The position numbers were made by a program, and so were the translations under genes. Below the pieces are notes generated by a model. It did not search any database. It worked only from the letters and a program-made list of their open reading frames with translations, and was not told the origin of the DNA. From Caldifarciminota bacterium (GTDB lineage Bacteria > Hydrothermota > Tepidihabitantia > B3-TA06): 36,619 nt of DNA. Each line of letters begins with the position of its first letter. The first letter of the stretch is position 1. Below are positions 14,409 through 21,462 of the stretch, piece by piece. The stretch spans positions 1-36,619 of the forward strand of contig JAGMDF010000077.1 in assembly GCA_023128825.1 (NCBI GenBank), in the 5' to 3' direction.

Positions 14409-14996
14409 TTAACGCGGAATAACAAAGACTTGGTTTGGATAGATCAGATCCGGATCATTAACCTGATCCTTGTTGGCTTCGTAGATTGCCGGCCACTTGG
14501 AGCCGTCTCCGTAGACCGCTACAGAGTTGGCGATCTTCCACAACCAGTTGCCCGACTTCACCTTCCATTCGTTGACGCCGGGTATAAAGAGTACCCAGCC
14601 CGGATAGATCAGATTGGGATCGGAGATCAAGTCGTTGTTTGCCTCGTAGATTACCGGCCACTTGGAGCCGTCATTGTAGACGTATTCATCGGCAGCGATC
14701 TTGTAGAGATAGTCCCCGGGCTTAACGGAGTAACGACCCCAGTAGCGAGGCTGCGCCTCGAGCTCGGCAAGACGCGCTTCAAGATCGGCGATCCTGACGT
14801 CCAGAGTAGAAACCTCGTCCTTTAAGGCGTTAACCTTTGGTTCAACGTTGACGATTCCTTCTTCAGCAGCCGCCTCACGGATATTGCAGGTCTCTAGCTG
14901 CGCTTCCGCGTCCTTTTTCTTCATCTTGGCGCCATAGGCCACACCCGCGAACGCGACGAGGCCCACCATTACCAGAAGCAATAACTTCTTCGCCAT
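14409..14996 (-). CDS. Exported protein with coiled coil and two LysM domains
   Basis: A 195-residue protein. Residues 1-22 are a signal peptide (MAKKLLLLVMVGLVAFAGVAYG). About residues 45-85 form a heptad-rich coiled coil (VNALKDEVSTLDVRIADLEARLAELEA). Two LysM peptidoglycan-binding modules follow: YSVKPGDYLYKIAADEYVYNDGSKWPVIYEAN...YPGWVLFIP and WKVKSGNWLWKIANSVAVYGDGSKWPAIYEAN...YPNQVFVIPR. These are longer than standard LysM repeats because of an inserted V/A-Y-x-D-G-S-K-W stretch, as in the LysM-containing YgaU/XkdP-type proteins. It probably tethers the envelope to peptidoglycan. It lies 8 bases after the small coiled-coil lipoprotein gene, with its own AGGAGG; both begin coiled coils and may partner. 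Confidence 0.85.
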   Translation of the reverse strand: MAKKLLLLVMVGLVAFAGVAYGAKMKKKDAEAQLETCNIREAAAEEGIVNVEPKVNALKDEVSTLDVRIADLEARLAELEAQPRYWGRYSVKPGDYLYKIAADEYVYNDGSKWPVIYEANNDLISDPNLIYPGWVLFIPGVNEWKVKSGNWLWKIANSVAVYGDGSKWPAIYEANKDQVNDPDLIYPNQVFVIPR

Positions 14997-15004
14997 GGGT
15001 CCTC

Positions 15005-15295
15005 CTACTTCACTTCGGTTCGCTCGGGCTTGCCACCTGTGCCACGGGACGGCTTGGCGCTCTCAAGCTCGGCGATTTTTTGTTCGAGTTCCTGGATGCG
15101 CGTCTCTTTGGCGGTCTTATCAGACTGAAGCGTTTGGAGCTGCGACTCGAGGCTGGCAAGCCTTGCTTCGGCATCGTCAGCTGCTTGACACGCGGCTTCC
15201 ATATCGGCGATTAACTGCTTGGAGGCTCCGCAACCCGCAAGCAAGCCAAGTCCGAAGACGACCAGCACACCCAGTGCGATAAGTCGCTTGTGCAT
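15005..15295 (-). CDS. Small coiled-coil lipoprotein, Lpp-like in form
   Basis: A 96-residue protein with a type-II signal peptide: MHKRLIALGVLVVFGLGLLAGC, lipobox LAGC with Cys at residue 22. The mature part is almost all heptad repeat (LIADMEAACQAADDAEARLASLESQLQTLQSDK...RIQELEQKIAELES) with a polar, Pro/Gly tail. Size and layout resemble Braun-type lipoproteins or the SlyB/Pal-linked coils, but sequence identity to Lpp is not implied. The ATG at 15295 is chosen because AAAGGAGGT precedes it and the signal peptide starts there; an upstream in-frame start 24 bases earlier is rejected. Transcribed from the promoter at 15328-15355 together with the LysM gene. Confidence 0.8.
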   Translation of the reverse strand: MHKRLIALGVLVVFGLGLLAGCGASKQLIADMEAACQAADDAEARLASLESQLQTLQSDKTAKETRIQELEQKIAELESAKPSRGTGGKPERTEVK

Positions 15296-15327
15296 TTGCA
15301 CCTCCTTTAATTTAATCATGTGCGACT

Positions 15328-15355
15328 ATTATAGAGCCAGACAATAGTTTGTCAA
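15328..15355 (-). promoter_or_regulatory. Consensus promoter of the lipoprotein-LysM operon
   Basis: On the minus strand TTGACA (15355-15350), 16 bases, TATAAT (15333-15328). Predicted start near 15321; the leader of about 25 bases carries AAAGGAGGT. Confidence 0.8.
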
Positions 15356-15770
15356 GAGCAAATGCTTCTATTCGGTTTGTTTTTCCGTAACTTCCTGATT
15401 CCCGCTGCAAACCTCGTAAAGCTCTATTCGTAGGATAATAAGCCGGGAATCCATGAATGTCAAGGGGGCGCGGGGAGATGGTTACCGGGGTTACACAGAC
15501 CTAATGGAAGGTAGCGATCTCACTGCGCTCCTTGCAATGACACCCACTCCTTAATCCTCCCCCATCAAGGGTGAGGAGACAAGGAGTCATTTTAAGCTCG
15601 TAGGGGCCGACCTTTAGGTCGGCCCGCCTTCCTCCAACATAAGATTACTTCCCCGCCGGAACAATAAGTTATTGCGGGCTTCATCCCCCCCCTCCTTCTC
15701 GACGATCTCAATCCCCTCTTGCCTGGCAACGATGTGTTGACTATGGGCAGTCTCAGGATAAGCAGTCTTC
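15356..15770. other. Gene-free stretch with repeat remnants
   Basis: No supported gene. It holds a fragment resembling the chromosomal TCATTGCGAGG-type element (GATCTCACTGCGCTCCTTGCAATGACA near 15515-15542), a short GGGTGAGGAG-type remnant, and the GTAGGGGC hairpin listed separately. Confidence 0.5.
15604..15625. repeat. GTAGGGGCCGACCT hairpin element
   Basis: GGGCCGACCT (15604-15613) and AGGTCGGCCC (15616-15625) form a perfect 10-bp stem with a TT loop, preceded by CGTAG. Related stems are at 23606, 26170, 32949 and 33821. Confidence 0.7.
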
Positions 15771-15798
15771 TTGACAGGATGCGTGTTACGGGTAAACT
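15771..15798 (+). promoter_or_regulatory. Promoter, near-leaderless, of the first small transporter gene
   Basis: TTGACA (15771-15776), 16 bases, TAAACT (15793-15798), then 9 bases to the ATG at 15808. No Shine-Dalgarno. The spacer includes GTGTTACGGG, one unit of the 9-bp repeat. Confidence 0.65.
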
Positions 15799-15807
15799 GC
15801 AGTCGGC

Positions 15808-16203
15808 ATGAAGCAAAACATCTTTGACGCCATCGCCGGCTCCATGGGAACGGCCCTCCCAATCATCCTCGGCATCTACGCCATAGGCGCGTTATTCGTG
15901 GGCCAGGTTTCTTTCAAACAGTCAACAATGGTGCAGGGGTTCTGGCGATTCTGGGGCTGGCAGATTCTCGGTCACGTTGTCTCGGCCACCGGCGTCTTTG
16001 CCTACACCTGGCTCATCAAGCTCACCTCCATGCATCTGGCATTCGCGGTGTACGGCGGTCTGGGGTTCGTTGCCGTGCAGGTATTTGGTGCATGGCTCAT
16101 CTTCAAGGAACGTATAACCGTGGGCCAGTGGATCGGTGCCTTCCTTGTCTTCGCCGGAATAGTCCTCATCGCCCTCACCCGTCCGGGCCCGACCGGCAAC
16201 TAG
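15808..16203 (+). CDS. Small four-helix membrane protein, SMR/EamA-like transporter half
   Basis: A 131-residue protein with four predicted spans: ALPIILGIYAIGALFVGQVSF, WQILGHVVSATGVFAYTWLI, HLAFAVYGGLGFVAVQVFGAWLIF and WIGAFLVFAGIVLIAL. The third and fourth spans have the GLGFV...F-K-E-x-I/T-x-x-Q-W-I-G pattern typical of the DMT superfamily (SMR and EamA proteins), which export or exchange small molecules. The usual SMR glutamate in helix 1 is not seen, so the drug-export role of EmrE should not be assumed. The gene is followed 41 bases later by a paralogue with the same layout, as in paired heterodimeric SMR proteins. The ATG lies 9 bases after a -10 box and there is no ribosome-binding site. 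Confidence 0.7.
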   Translation: MKQNIFDAIAGSMGTALPIILGIYAIGALFVGQVSFKQSTMVQGFWRFWGWQILGHVVSATGVFAYTWLIKLTSMHLAFAVYGGLGFVAVQVFGAWLIFKERITVGQWIGAFLVFAGIVLIALTRPGPTGN

Positions 16204-16209
16204 AATTCA

Positions 16210-16238
16210 TTGACAACCTGAGCTTCTTGGGCTAAACT
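16210..16238 (+). promoter_or_regulatory. Promoter, leaderless, of the second small transporter gene
   Basis: TTGACA (16210-16215), 17 bases, TAAACT (16233-16238), then only 6 bases to the ATG at 16245. The transcript would start at or beside the start codon. Confidence 0.65.
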
Positions 16239-16244
16239 TGCCTC

Positions 16245-16602
16245 ATGAATCCCACACTTAAGATATTCATGACGGCAGGCATCGCCGTAGTGGCTTTGGC
16301 TGCCCTGGCCGCGAGCCAGATAGGTTTCAAGTACGCATCGGGTGCGCAGAACTTCAAGATAACCATCCTTTGGTTTTTGGCCGCCGGTGTTGCCGGAACC
16401 GTATCCATGGTCCTTTACACCATCATGCTGCGTTTCGTTCTCGGTCGGCTACGCCGTGCTCTTCGGCCTGGGCTTTGTAGTAGTGCAGGTGGTTGCGGCG
16501 AAGCTGATCTTCAAGGAGTCAATCTTCCCGGTGCAGTGGATCGGCGGCGCGGTGATGGTCGCCGGGATTTTGATGATAGCCTTCGGTGCGCAGAAGGGGT
16601 GA
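16245..16602 (+). pseudogene. Second SMR/EamA-like protein, broken by a +1 frameshift
   Basis: The first 65 codons (MNPTLKIFMTAGIAVVALAALAAS...VSMVLYTIMLRFV) encode two spans like those of the upstream gene. Just after codon GTT near 16440, the frame that continues the family is +1: SVGYAVLFGLGFVVVQVVAAKLIFKESIFPVQWIGGAVMVAGILMIAFG, aligning well with FAVYGGLGFVAVQVFGAWLIFKE of the paralogue. Removing one base in GTTCTCGG (about 16438-16445) restores a 118-residue four-span protein ending at TGA 16600-16602. It is either a true recent mutation, a sequencing or assembly error, or programmed slippage. The zero frame runs on open into the next gene, which has the false look of one 316-residue protein. 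Confidence 0.75.
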
Positions 16603-17195
16603 TCCGGGCCGTTACACGTGCGATCATCCTGGCGATAGACCGCTCGCTCATACGCCGCTACGGGATCTTTGAGTTTTCCTCGAACCCCTCCTCGATCCTG
16701 AGAGTATCATTCGAGCACAACAAGAAGGATCGTGTGCTTTCCGGTGGATTCCGTGTCGCTTTAGGAGAAAAGGTTCTGGCCGTTCATCTCCGCAACGAAT
16801 ACGTGCCTTCCTTTTCCACGTGGGGGGCGGACCTCGGTTGGGCCAAGCGGTTCCTCCGGCTCTTTACCGAATCCTTAGTCGAGCTTGCCTTCTTCATTCG
16901 CGACGACCCTCGTTGCATGGATATCCGGCTTATCTGGGGTACGACCCTTCTCTTTGCCGAGCCTCGCAGGATGGCCCGCAGATTCGGATTCCGGCTTGAA
17001 CGTATCGAAGGAAAGAACGCATGGCAGAGCTTTCTTCTCTTCTGGCCCAGGCTCTTTGCGTTTGCCCTGATATGGGCTTTCAATCCACGCCGCCTGAAAG
17101 GCAACGCCTTAAGCCGGGGTCGTCTTTACCGTCTCTGGTGGCCTCGAAAGGGCTTTGCGGCCTTGACTTCCGACAAATCCTCGCATCAGTGGTGA
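16599..17195 (+). CDS. YkoP-like domain protein (tentative)
   Basis: A 198-residue protein starting at GTG 16599, which overlaps the TGA of the restored transporter frame by 4 bases (GTGA), so the two are coupled. The pattern GGFRVALGEKVLAVHLRNEYVPSF...WAKRFLRLFTESLVELAFFIRDDPRCMDIRLIWGTTLLF resembles the YkoP-type domain often found C-terminal to polysaccharide deacetylases (an xxG-x-V-x-x-x-H-L-x-N core followed by helices). No enzyme motif is seen. Late hydrophobic Phe/Leu-rich stretch (SFLLFWPRLFAFALIWAF) could be a membrane-associated helix. It seems to be a cytosolic or peripheral membrane protein of unknown role; family call rests on memory of the pattern and is uncertain. Confidence 0.55.
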   Translation: MIRAVTRAIILAIDRSLIRRYGIFEFSSNPSSILRVSFEHNKKDRVLSGGFRVALGEKVLAVHLRNEYVPSFSTWGADLGWAKRFLRLFTESLVELAFFIRDDPRCMDIRLIWGTTLLFAEPRRMARRFGFRLERIEGKNAWQSFLLFWPRLFAFALIWAFNPRRLKGNALSRGRLYRLWWPRKGFAALTSDKSSHQW

Positions 17196-17237
17196 GGAAG
17201 GCCACACCGGTAAGGTTGTGTTGATGAGGCAGGGGTC

Positions 17238-17837
17238 TCAGGGCTTTTCTGTTCCGAGGTCGGCCTCTTCTTTCTTTTTGGGTTTGGCAAAGAAGAACTC
17301 CGTCGCAAGAAGTAATGTCACGGCTACGACGATGGCGCTGTCGGCTATGTTGTAGGTAGGCCAGCGCCAGGTGCGAATCCCCATGCTTATCCAGTCAACC
17401 ACGTATCCGAGTCTTACGCGATCTATGAAGTTGCCGAAGCCTCCGCCAAGGATCAACCCCAGAAGTACCGTAATTAACTTGGTCTGGGGGTGAAGGAGAA
17501 GGTAGATAACGAATCCAACCGCGAGCAACGGCAGGATTATGTAAAGCCACTGGGGGCCGAACGAAAGGCTGAACATCCCCTTATCGTTATGGGCAAGGGT
17601 TATTTCCAACAAGGGATCGATCAGCGTTACCCACTCATTAAGATTAAGGTTGGCTACGATGAGCACCTTGGAGATCTGATCCAGAAGCAGGACGGCGGCC
17701 ATCGCGATCACTGCCGTTACCCACTGCCTCCATGATGCCCACTGCCGCTTCTTTTGGGGCTTTTCGTGTCTGGATTTATCTTTCTCGAATACTTTCTTCG
17801 GCACCTTGGATTTTGGTGTATGTTTTGAAGTCGACAC
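17238..17837 (-). CDS. lspA: Lipoprotein signal peptidase (signal peptidase II)
   Basis: LspA cleaves the signal peptide from diacylglyceryl-modified prolipoproteins in the inner membrane. The 199-residue protein has four spans and the family motifs LLDQISK (residues 51-57), GNFIDRVRLGYVVDWI (135-150) and PTYNIADSAI (160-169). The two catalytic Asp residues correspond to D148 (VVDW) and D166 (NIADS). The first ~35 residues are an extra Lys-rich cytosolic extension (STSKHTPKSKVPKKVFEKDK) not usual in the family. The start is GTG 17837, four bases after the M23 peptidase stop; no clear ribosome-binding site, so translation is probably coupled. Substrates in this window include the lipoproteins at 15005 and 21456. 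Confidence 0.93.
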   Translation of the reverse strand: MSTSKHTPKSKVPKKVFEKDKSRHEKPQKKRQWASWRQWVTAVIAMAAVLLLDQISKVLIVANLNLNEWVTLIDPLLEITLAHNDKGMFSLSFGPQWLYIILPLLAVGFVIYLLLHPQTKLITVLLGLILGGGFGNFIDRVRLGYVVDWISMGIRTWRWPTYNIADSAIVVAVTLLLATEFFFAKPKKKEEADLGTEKP

Positions 17838-17841
17838 CGGC

Positions 17842-18795
17842 TCAGTACTCGAAGTCGCCTTCGTCGAGGATGTAGTTTAAGGGGTTGACCGGTTTGCCTG
17901 CAACCCTTACCTCGTAGTGCAGATGTGTGCCTGTGCTGCGTCCGGTTGCTCCCATGGCTGCGATGACCTGACCGCGCGAGACCTGCTCGCCCGGCCTTAC
18001 GTAGAAAGCCGAGATGTGGGCATAGAACGTCTCGATCTCGTTCCCATGATCCAGCTTGACACACAGCCCATAACCGGAGCGAGCGCCCGTATACGAGACC
18101 ACCCCGTCAGCGGTTGCGATAATCGGGGTGCCGGGAGCGTTCGAGATGTCAACGCCGTTGTGCATCCTCGGACGTTTGGTGAAGGGATCTATACGGTAAC
18201 CGAATCCCGAGCACTGCCAGCCGTTGCAGGGCCGAATCGAAGGGGTGTGGTCTCGAAGAAACTTGTTTTTCTTGAGTTTCTCCTCGATCTCTAAAAAGCT
18301 TTCCTTCTGATACTTTGCCCTGCGCAGGAGTTCGTCTACCGTGGCGGATATCTCGGTTACGTCCTGATATTGTTTGCTTTTTATCTGCTCCAACGCGAGC
18401 AGCTCTTTATCCTTTCTCTTTTCTCCGCCCACGCCAAGTTCACGAACATCCTTGGGCAGGACCTCCATATTGGCCTGGACCCGAAGTTGGAGGTCGTGCT
18501 TACCAAGTAGTCCGAGCAGGGTCTTGAGGGAATCGATCTGTTCGTTGAGCTCTTCGTACTGAGTCTGGAGGAGCTTGTTGTTTTCTTCAAGGTGGACCAG
18601 TTTGTCGTAGTCAACTTGTTCCGTAACACGTGAAGTTATGGAAAGACCGGCGAAGCCTATAAGGAAGGTGAAAGCGACCGCAACCGCCAGTAGCACCCAT
18701 CGTGGTACGGCCAGTTGCGTTACCTTGCCCCGTGATCCCTTCTCGATTAAGAAGTTGATACGCTTAGACAGCCAAGGGATGACACGCTTGAACAT
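17842..18795 (-). CDS. M23/LytM peptidase with N-terminal anchor and coiled coil (copy 1)
   Basis: A 317-residue inner-membrane-anchored protein. A basic start (MFKRVIPWLSKRINFLIEK) leads to a span at about residues 40-60 (WVLLAVAVAFTFLIGFAGLSI), a periplasmic coiled coil (YDKLVHLEENNKLLQTQYEELNEQIDSLKTLL) and a LytM domain. Metal ligands are visible as HNGVDIS (H-x3-D) and HLHYEV (H-x-H), with GTPIIATADGVVSY and GYGLCVKLDHG between them. Such proteins cut peptidoglycan cross-bridges or activate amidases. The start is set at ATG 18795, not further upstream, because the -10 box ends at 18803. The mRNA appears leaderless. It shares close similarity with the next gene upstream (19016-19972), a tandem duplication, and is followed by lspA. 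Confidence 0.9.
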   Translation of the reverse strand: MFKRVIPWLSKRINFLIEKGSRGKVTQLAVPRWVLLAVAVAFTFLIGFAGLSITSRVTEQVDYDKLVHLEENNKLLQTQYEELNEQIDSLKTLLGLLGKHDLQLRVQANMEVLPKDVRELGVGGEKRKDKELLALEQIKSKQYQDVTEISATVDELLRRAKYQKESFLEIEEKLKKNKFLRDHTPSIRPCNGWQCSGFGYRIDPFTKRPRMHNGVDISNAPGTPIIATADGVVSYTGARSGYGLCVKLDHGNEIETFYAHISAFYVRPGEQVSRGQVIAAMGATGRSTGTHLHYEVRVAGKPVNPLNYILDEGDFEY

Positions 18796-18802
18796 CACAG
18801 TA

Positions 18803-18831
18803 AGTATATAACAAACCGGGAATGTTGTCAA
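18803..18831 (-). promoter_or_regulatory. Promoter, leaderless, of M23 copy 1 and lspA
   Basis: On the minus strand TTGACA (18831-18826), 17 bases, TATACT (18808-18803), then 7 bases to the ATG at 18795. Confidence 0.75.
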
Positions 18832-19015
18832 GAGCTAAATAGCTTATCTCACAAGTCCTTCAAAATCAAAGGGTCACAAAAGGCTGTCGTTTTGATAGGA
18901 TTTAGTGGTTCGCTGGTTTTCCACGCGATTTGATTTTGTGTTTTTTGGATACAGGTACAGCATCAAAAAGGCATATAGATACGTTCGAATCGAGTTTTTA
19001 CACTTCCTCTGAGGC

Positions 19016-19972
19016 TTAAAAGCCTATCTGTCTGGAGTTCTCTTTACGGAGGAGGTAGTTTATGGGATTGACGGCCTTGCCTGCGATTCTTACCTCGTAG
19101 TGAAGATGTGTTCCGGTGGAGTGTCCGGTGTTGCCCATGCCGCCTATTACATCGCCGCGTAAAACCTGTTGTCCAGGTTTGATATAGACGGCTGAAAGAT
19201 GGCCGTACCGCGTCTCGATCTGGTTGCCGTGATCTATCTTTATCATCCGGCCGTATCCTGATATGAATCCTGCAAAGGTAACGGTGCCGTCGGCTGTAGC
19301 CACGATAGGTGTGCCTGAACTATTGGCTATGTCAACGCCGGGGTGCATCTTTGGACAGTGAAGAAAGGGATCGATTCGATACCCGAAGCCGCTGGTCAAG
19401 TATCCGGCCGCAGGGGCGATGGATGGTGTATGGTCTCGAATATAGTCATCTTTTTTGAGTTTCCTATCGATCTCTGCGAAGCTTTCCTGTTGGTATTGGG
19501 TCTTGCGCTGGAGTTCATCGACGGTTCGGGTAAGTTGACTGGCTTTTTCGTAGTATGGACTGCGTATCTGGAGCAGCTCGATCATCTCGGGGGACTGGAC
19601 TGCTGGACCACCGATACCCAGCTTGCGGACATCCGGGGGTAATACTTCCATACCTTTCTGGATGCGGAGCTGAATGTCGTGCCGGTCCATGTAAGCCAGT
19701 AACGTTGTCAAAGAATCGGCGGATTTTTCAAGACCCGCAAATCGCCTCAGGATCTCTTGATTTGCTCGTTCCAGCCGGCTTAATTTGTTGTGGAAGAGCG
19801 CACTTTCCAGGCCATAAGCACCTGCACCGACTGCGAGCGAGATCACGAGGAGAGAAATCGTTGCACAAAGCCACCTGGGTGCGGCGAACCGTCGGACTTT
19901 GCCGGTGTTTCCGGCATCAATAAGAATCGAGATCCGCCTTGAAAGGGCTTTTTTGACACGCTCAAGCCACAT
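19016..19972 (-). CDS. M23/LytM peptidase with N-terminal anchor and coiled coil (copy 2)
   Basis: A 318-residue paralogue of the 17842-18795 product with the same order. It has a basic N-terminus (MWLERVKKALSRRISILIDAGNTGKVRRFAAPRWL), one span (ATISLLVISLAVGAGAYGL), a coiled coil (LSRLERANQEILRRFAGLEKSADSLTTLL), then LytM motifs HPGVDIANSSGTPIVATADGTV and HLHYEVRIAGKAVNPINYLL. Zinc ligands (H-x3-D, H-x-H) are intact, so it should be active. The shared ends (KxxxRDHTPSIAP, DMEVLPPDVRKLGIGG-like linker) show duplication of the whole gene. ATG 19972 lies 8 bases after a -10 box with no ribosome-binding site. The 183-base gap to copy 1 holds no gene. Confidence 0.9.
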   Translation of the reverse strand: MWLERVKKALSRRISILIDAGNTGKVRRFAAPRWLCATISLLVISLAVGAGAYGLESALFHNKLSRLERANQEILRRFAGLEKSADSLTTLLAYMDRHDIQLRIQKGMEVLPPDVRKLGIGGPAVQSPEMIELLQIRSPYYEKASQLTRTVDELQRKTQYQQESFAEIDRKLKKDDYIRDHTPSIAPAAGYLTSGFGYRIDPFLHCPKMHPGVDIANSSGTPIVATADGTVTFAGFISGYGRMIKIDHGNQIETRYGHLSAVYIKPGQQVLRGDVIGGMGNTGHSTGTHLHYEVRIAGKAVNPINYLLRKENSRQIGF

Positions 19973-19980
19973 AGACTAAA

Positions 19981-20009
19981 AATATACCCGAAGAAAAGAA
20001 GGGTGTCAA
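19981..20009 (-). promoter_or_regulatory. Promoter, leaderless, of M23 copy 2
   Basis: On the minus strand TTGACA (20009-20004), 17 bases, TATATT (19986-19981), then 8 bases to the ATG at 19972. Confidence 0.75.
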
Positions 20010-20054
20010 TAGGGCAAACGCTGTATAGAGAAGAGATTGGTGAGGGCTGGACGG

Positions 20055-21044
20055 TTAAATAAGACTTTCGGCTATCTGCACGGCATTCAGTGCGGCTCCT
20101 TTGCGCAGATTGTCCGCACACAACCAGAAATGGATCATCCGCTCGTCCGCCGGGTCATTGCGAAGCCTGGCTACGTACACCTCGTCGGTGCCTGCGGCCT
20201 CGACAGGGGTGATTAACAGGTTATCCGGCAGGAGTTTGATGCTCGGGAACGAGGCCAGAGACTTTCCAATCGCCTTCAAATCCACCGCTTCTTCGAAGAC
20301 GCAGGTCACCGAAAGCGAATGTCCCACCTCGACCGGTACCCGTACGCAGGTGGCGTGTACTGAAAACTCAGGATCACCTAAAATCTTCCTCGACTCCTCG
20401 CGCAGCTTGCGTTCCTCGGATGACTCGCCCGCCTCACTGAACGAACCGATCTGGGGTATCAGGTTGGCGGCAAGGGTATGTCCGAAGACCTCCCTTGCAT
20501 CGGCAGGCATCTCCTGGTCCACGGTCAGGTACTCCCTCTGCAATCGGAGTTCCTCGATCGCCGCCTTGCCCGCCCCTGATGCGGACTGCAGAGCGGTAAC
20601 CACCGTCCTTTGAGGTCTCGCCATCTTGCGGATAGCAGCCAGAGCCATAACGAACGGGATGGTGGTGCAGTTGGGATTGGCGACTATCCTTGAATCGGTA
20701 GTCTTAAGCACATCCCCGTTGACCTCGGGCACCACAAGCGGCACTCGGGGGTCCATCCTGAACACCTTGGATTTGTCGATTACCCATGCCTCGCCCTTGT
20801 AGTCCTTCAGCAGTTCCTGTGCCACATCGTCGTCCACCGAGCAGAAGAATACGTCGGCCAGCAGGTCCCAGTTATCACTGATGGTCATGACCTCAACCTC
20901 TTCCCCTTTAAACAGAATCTTCTCGCCCGCGCTGCGCTGTGAGGCAAAAAGGATAAGCTCCGATACCGGGAACCCCCTCTCTTCAAGTATCTTCAACGTA
21001 GTCCTGCCCACCAGTCCGGTGGCGCCGATGATTCCGACTCGCAT
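20055..21044 (-). CDS. asd: Aspartate-semialdehyde dehydrogenase
   Basis: Converts aspartyl phosphate to aspartate semialdehyde with NADPH, a step in lysine, threonine, methionine and diaminopimelate synthesis. The 329-residue length is normal. The cofactor loop GATGLVGRTTL is at residues 7-17, the catalytic Cys in NPNCTTIP is C126, the SASGAGKAAIEEL substrate loop follows near 154, and the acid/base His in VRVPVEVGHS is H242. The diaminopimelate link fits the neighbouring cell-wall genes, though these have separate promoters. ATG 21044 is the only good start and lies 5 bases after a -10 box; the AAGGT before it is too close to act as a Shine-Dalgarno. Confidence 0.95.
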   Translation of the reverse strand: MRVGIIGATGLVGRTTLKILEERGFPVSELILFASQRSAGEKILFKGEEVEVMTISDNWDLLADVFFCSVDDDVAQELLKDYKGEAWVIDKSKVFRMDPRVPLVVPEVNGDVLKTTDSRIVANPNCTTIPFVMALAAIRKMARPQRTVVTALQSASGAGKAAIEELRLQREYLTVDQEMPADAREVFGHTLAANLIPQIGSFSEAGESSEERKLREESRKILGDPEFSVHATCVRVPVEVGHSLSVTCVFEEAVDLKAIGKSLASFPSIKLLPDNLLITPVEAAGTDEVYVARLRNDPADERMIHFWLCADNLRKGAALNAVQIAESLI

Positions 21045-21049
21045 ACCTT

Positions 21050-21078
21050 ATTCTAATCAACGGATGCTTTAGAGTCAA
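21050..21078 (-). promoter_or_regulatory. Promoter, leaderless, of asd
   Basis: On the minus strand TTGACT (21078-21073), 17 bases, TAGAAT (21055-21050), then 5 bases to the ATG at 21044. Confidence 0.65.
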
Positions 21079-21114
21079 GTAACTGACTCAAGGAAAGTAA
21101 CAGGTAGGATATTC

Positions 21115-21174
21115 CCCCTCCCAGGTGGACAGTGTGCCCCTTGGGGTGCCAATTTTACTGCACCCCATAGGGTA
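21115..21174 (-). repeat. Partial inverted copy of the 103-bp repeat
   Basis: The minus strand reads TACCCTATGGGGTGCAGTAA, AATTGGCACCCCAAGGGGCA and CACTGTCCACCTGGGAGG. It matches the distal ~60 bases of the repeats at 26777-26879 and 27439-27541 almost exactly. Confidence 0.85.
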
Positions 21175-21229
21175 GTGGGATAAAGGGGGATGGGGAAGCA
21201 ATAAGACACAGGCCGTTCAGTCAAGTTGA

Positions 21230-21296
21230 ACTGCAGAGATATTGAGATTAGAAGATTTGAAGATACGAAGATTAAAAGATTGAAGATTAGATTGTG
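21230..21296 (+). repeat. AT-rich GAAGATT-type short repeats
   Basis: A run of degenerate 7-10-mers (GAGATTAGAAGATTTGAAGA, TACGAAGATTAAAAGATTGA, AGATTAGATTG). No gene is seen in 21079-21455. Confidence 0.5.
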
Positions 21297-21400
21297 AGCG
21301 CGGGTTTAGTATGCCACCGTCGGGTGCCCCAACCCGCGGAGAACGGGAATGGCGGACTGGAAAGAGGCGGGAAATTGAGAAGGGGCCCCGGAGGGGTACG

Positions 21401-21462
21401 GGGGTGTTACGGGTGTTACGGGGGTGTTACGGGTGTTACGGGGGTGTTACGGGTGTTACGGG
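21401..21462 (-). repeat. Three exact 20-bp units of the CCCGTAACA repeat at a gene end
   Basis: GGGGTGTTACGGGTGTTACG occurs three times in a row (21401-21420, 21421-21440, 21441-21460). The stop codon of the 21456-23201 gene (TAA, 21458-21456 on the minus strand) lies within the last unit, so the repeat supplies the stop. Confidence 0.9.

Noticed and set aside
16245-17195. One 316-residue protein
   Set aside because: The open frame joins the first half of a frameshifted transporter, an out-of-frame Arg/Gly-rich stretch and a separate YkoP-like gene. Similarity to the neighbour shows the true frame shift near 16440.
18796-18831. N-terminal extension of M23 copy 1 (12 extra residues)
   Set aside because: The extension would cover the promoter -10 and -35 boxes; the start at 18795 fits the paralogue's N-terminus.
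21115-21174. Rho-independent terminator for asd or the lipoprotein gene
   Set aside because: It matches the 103-bp repeat copies rather than a terminator, lies upstream of asd, and has no T run.
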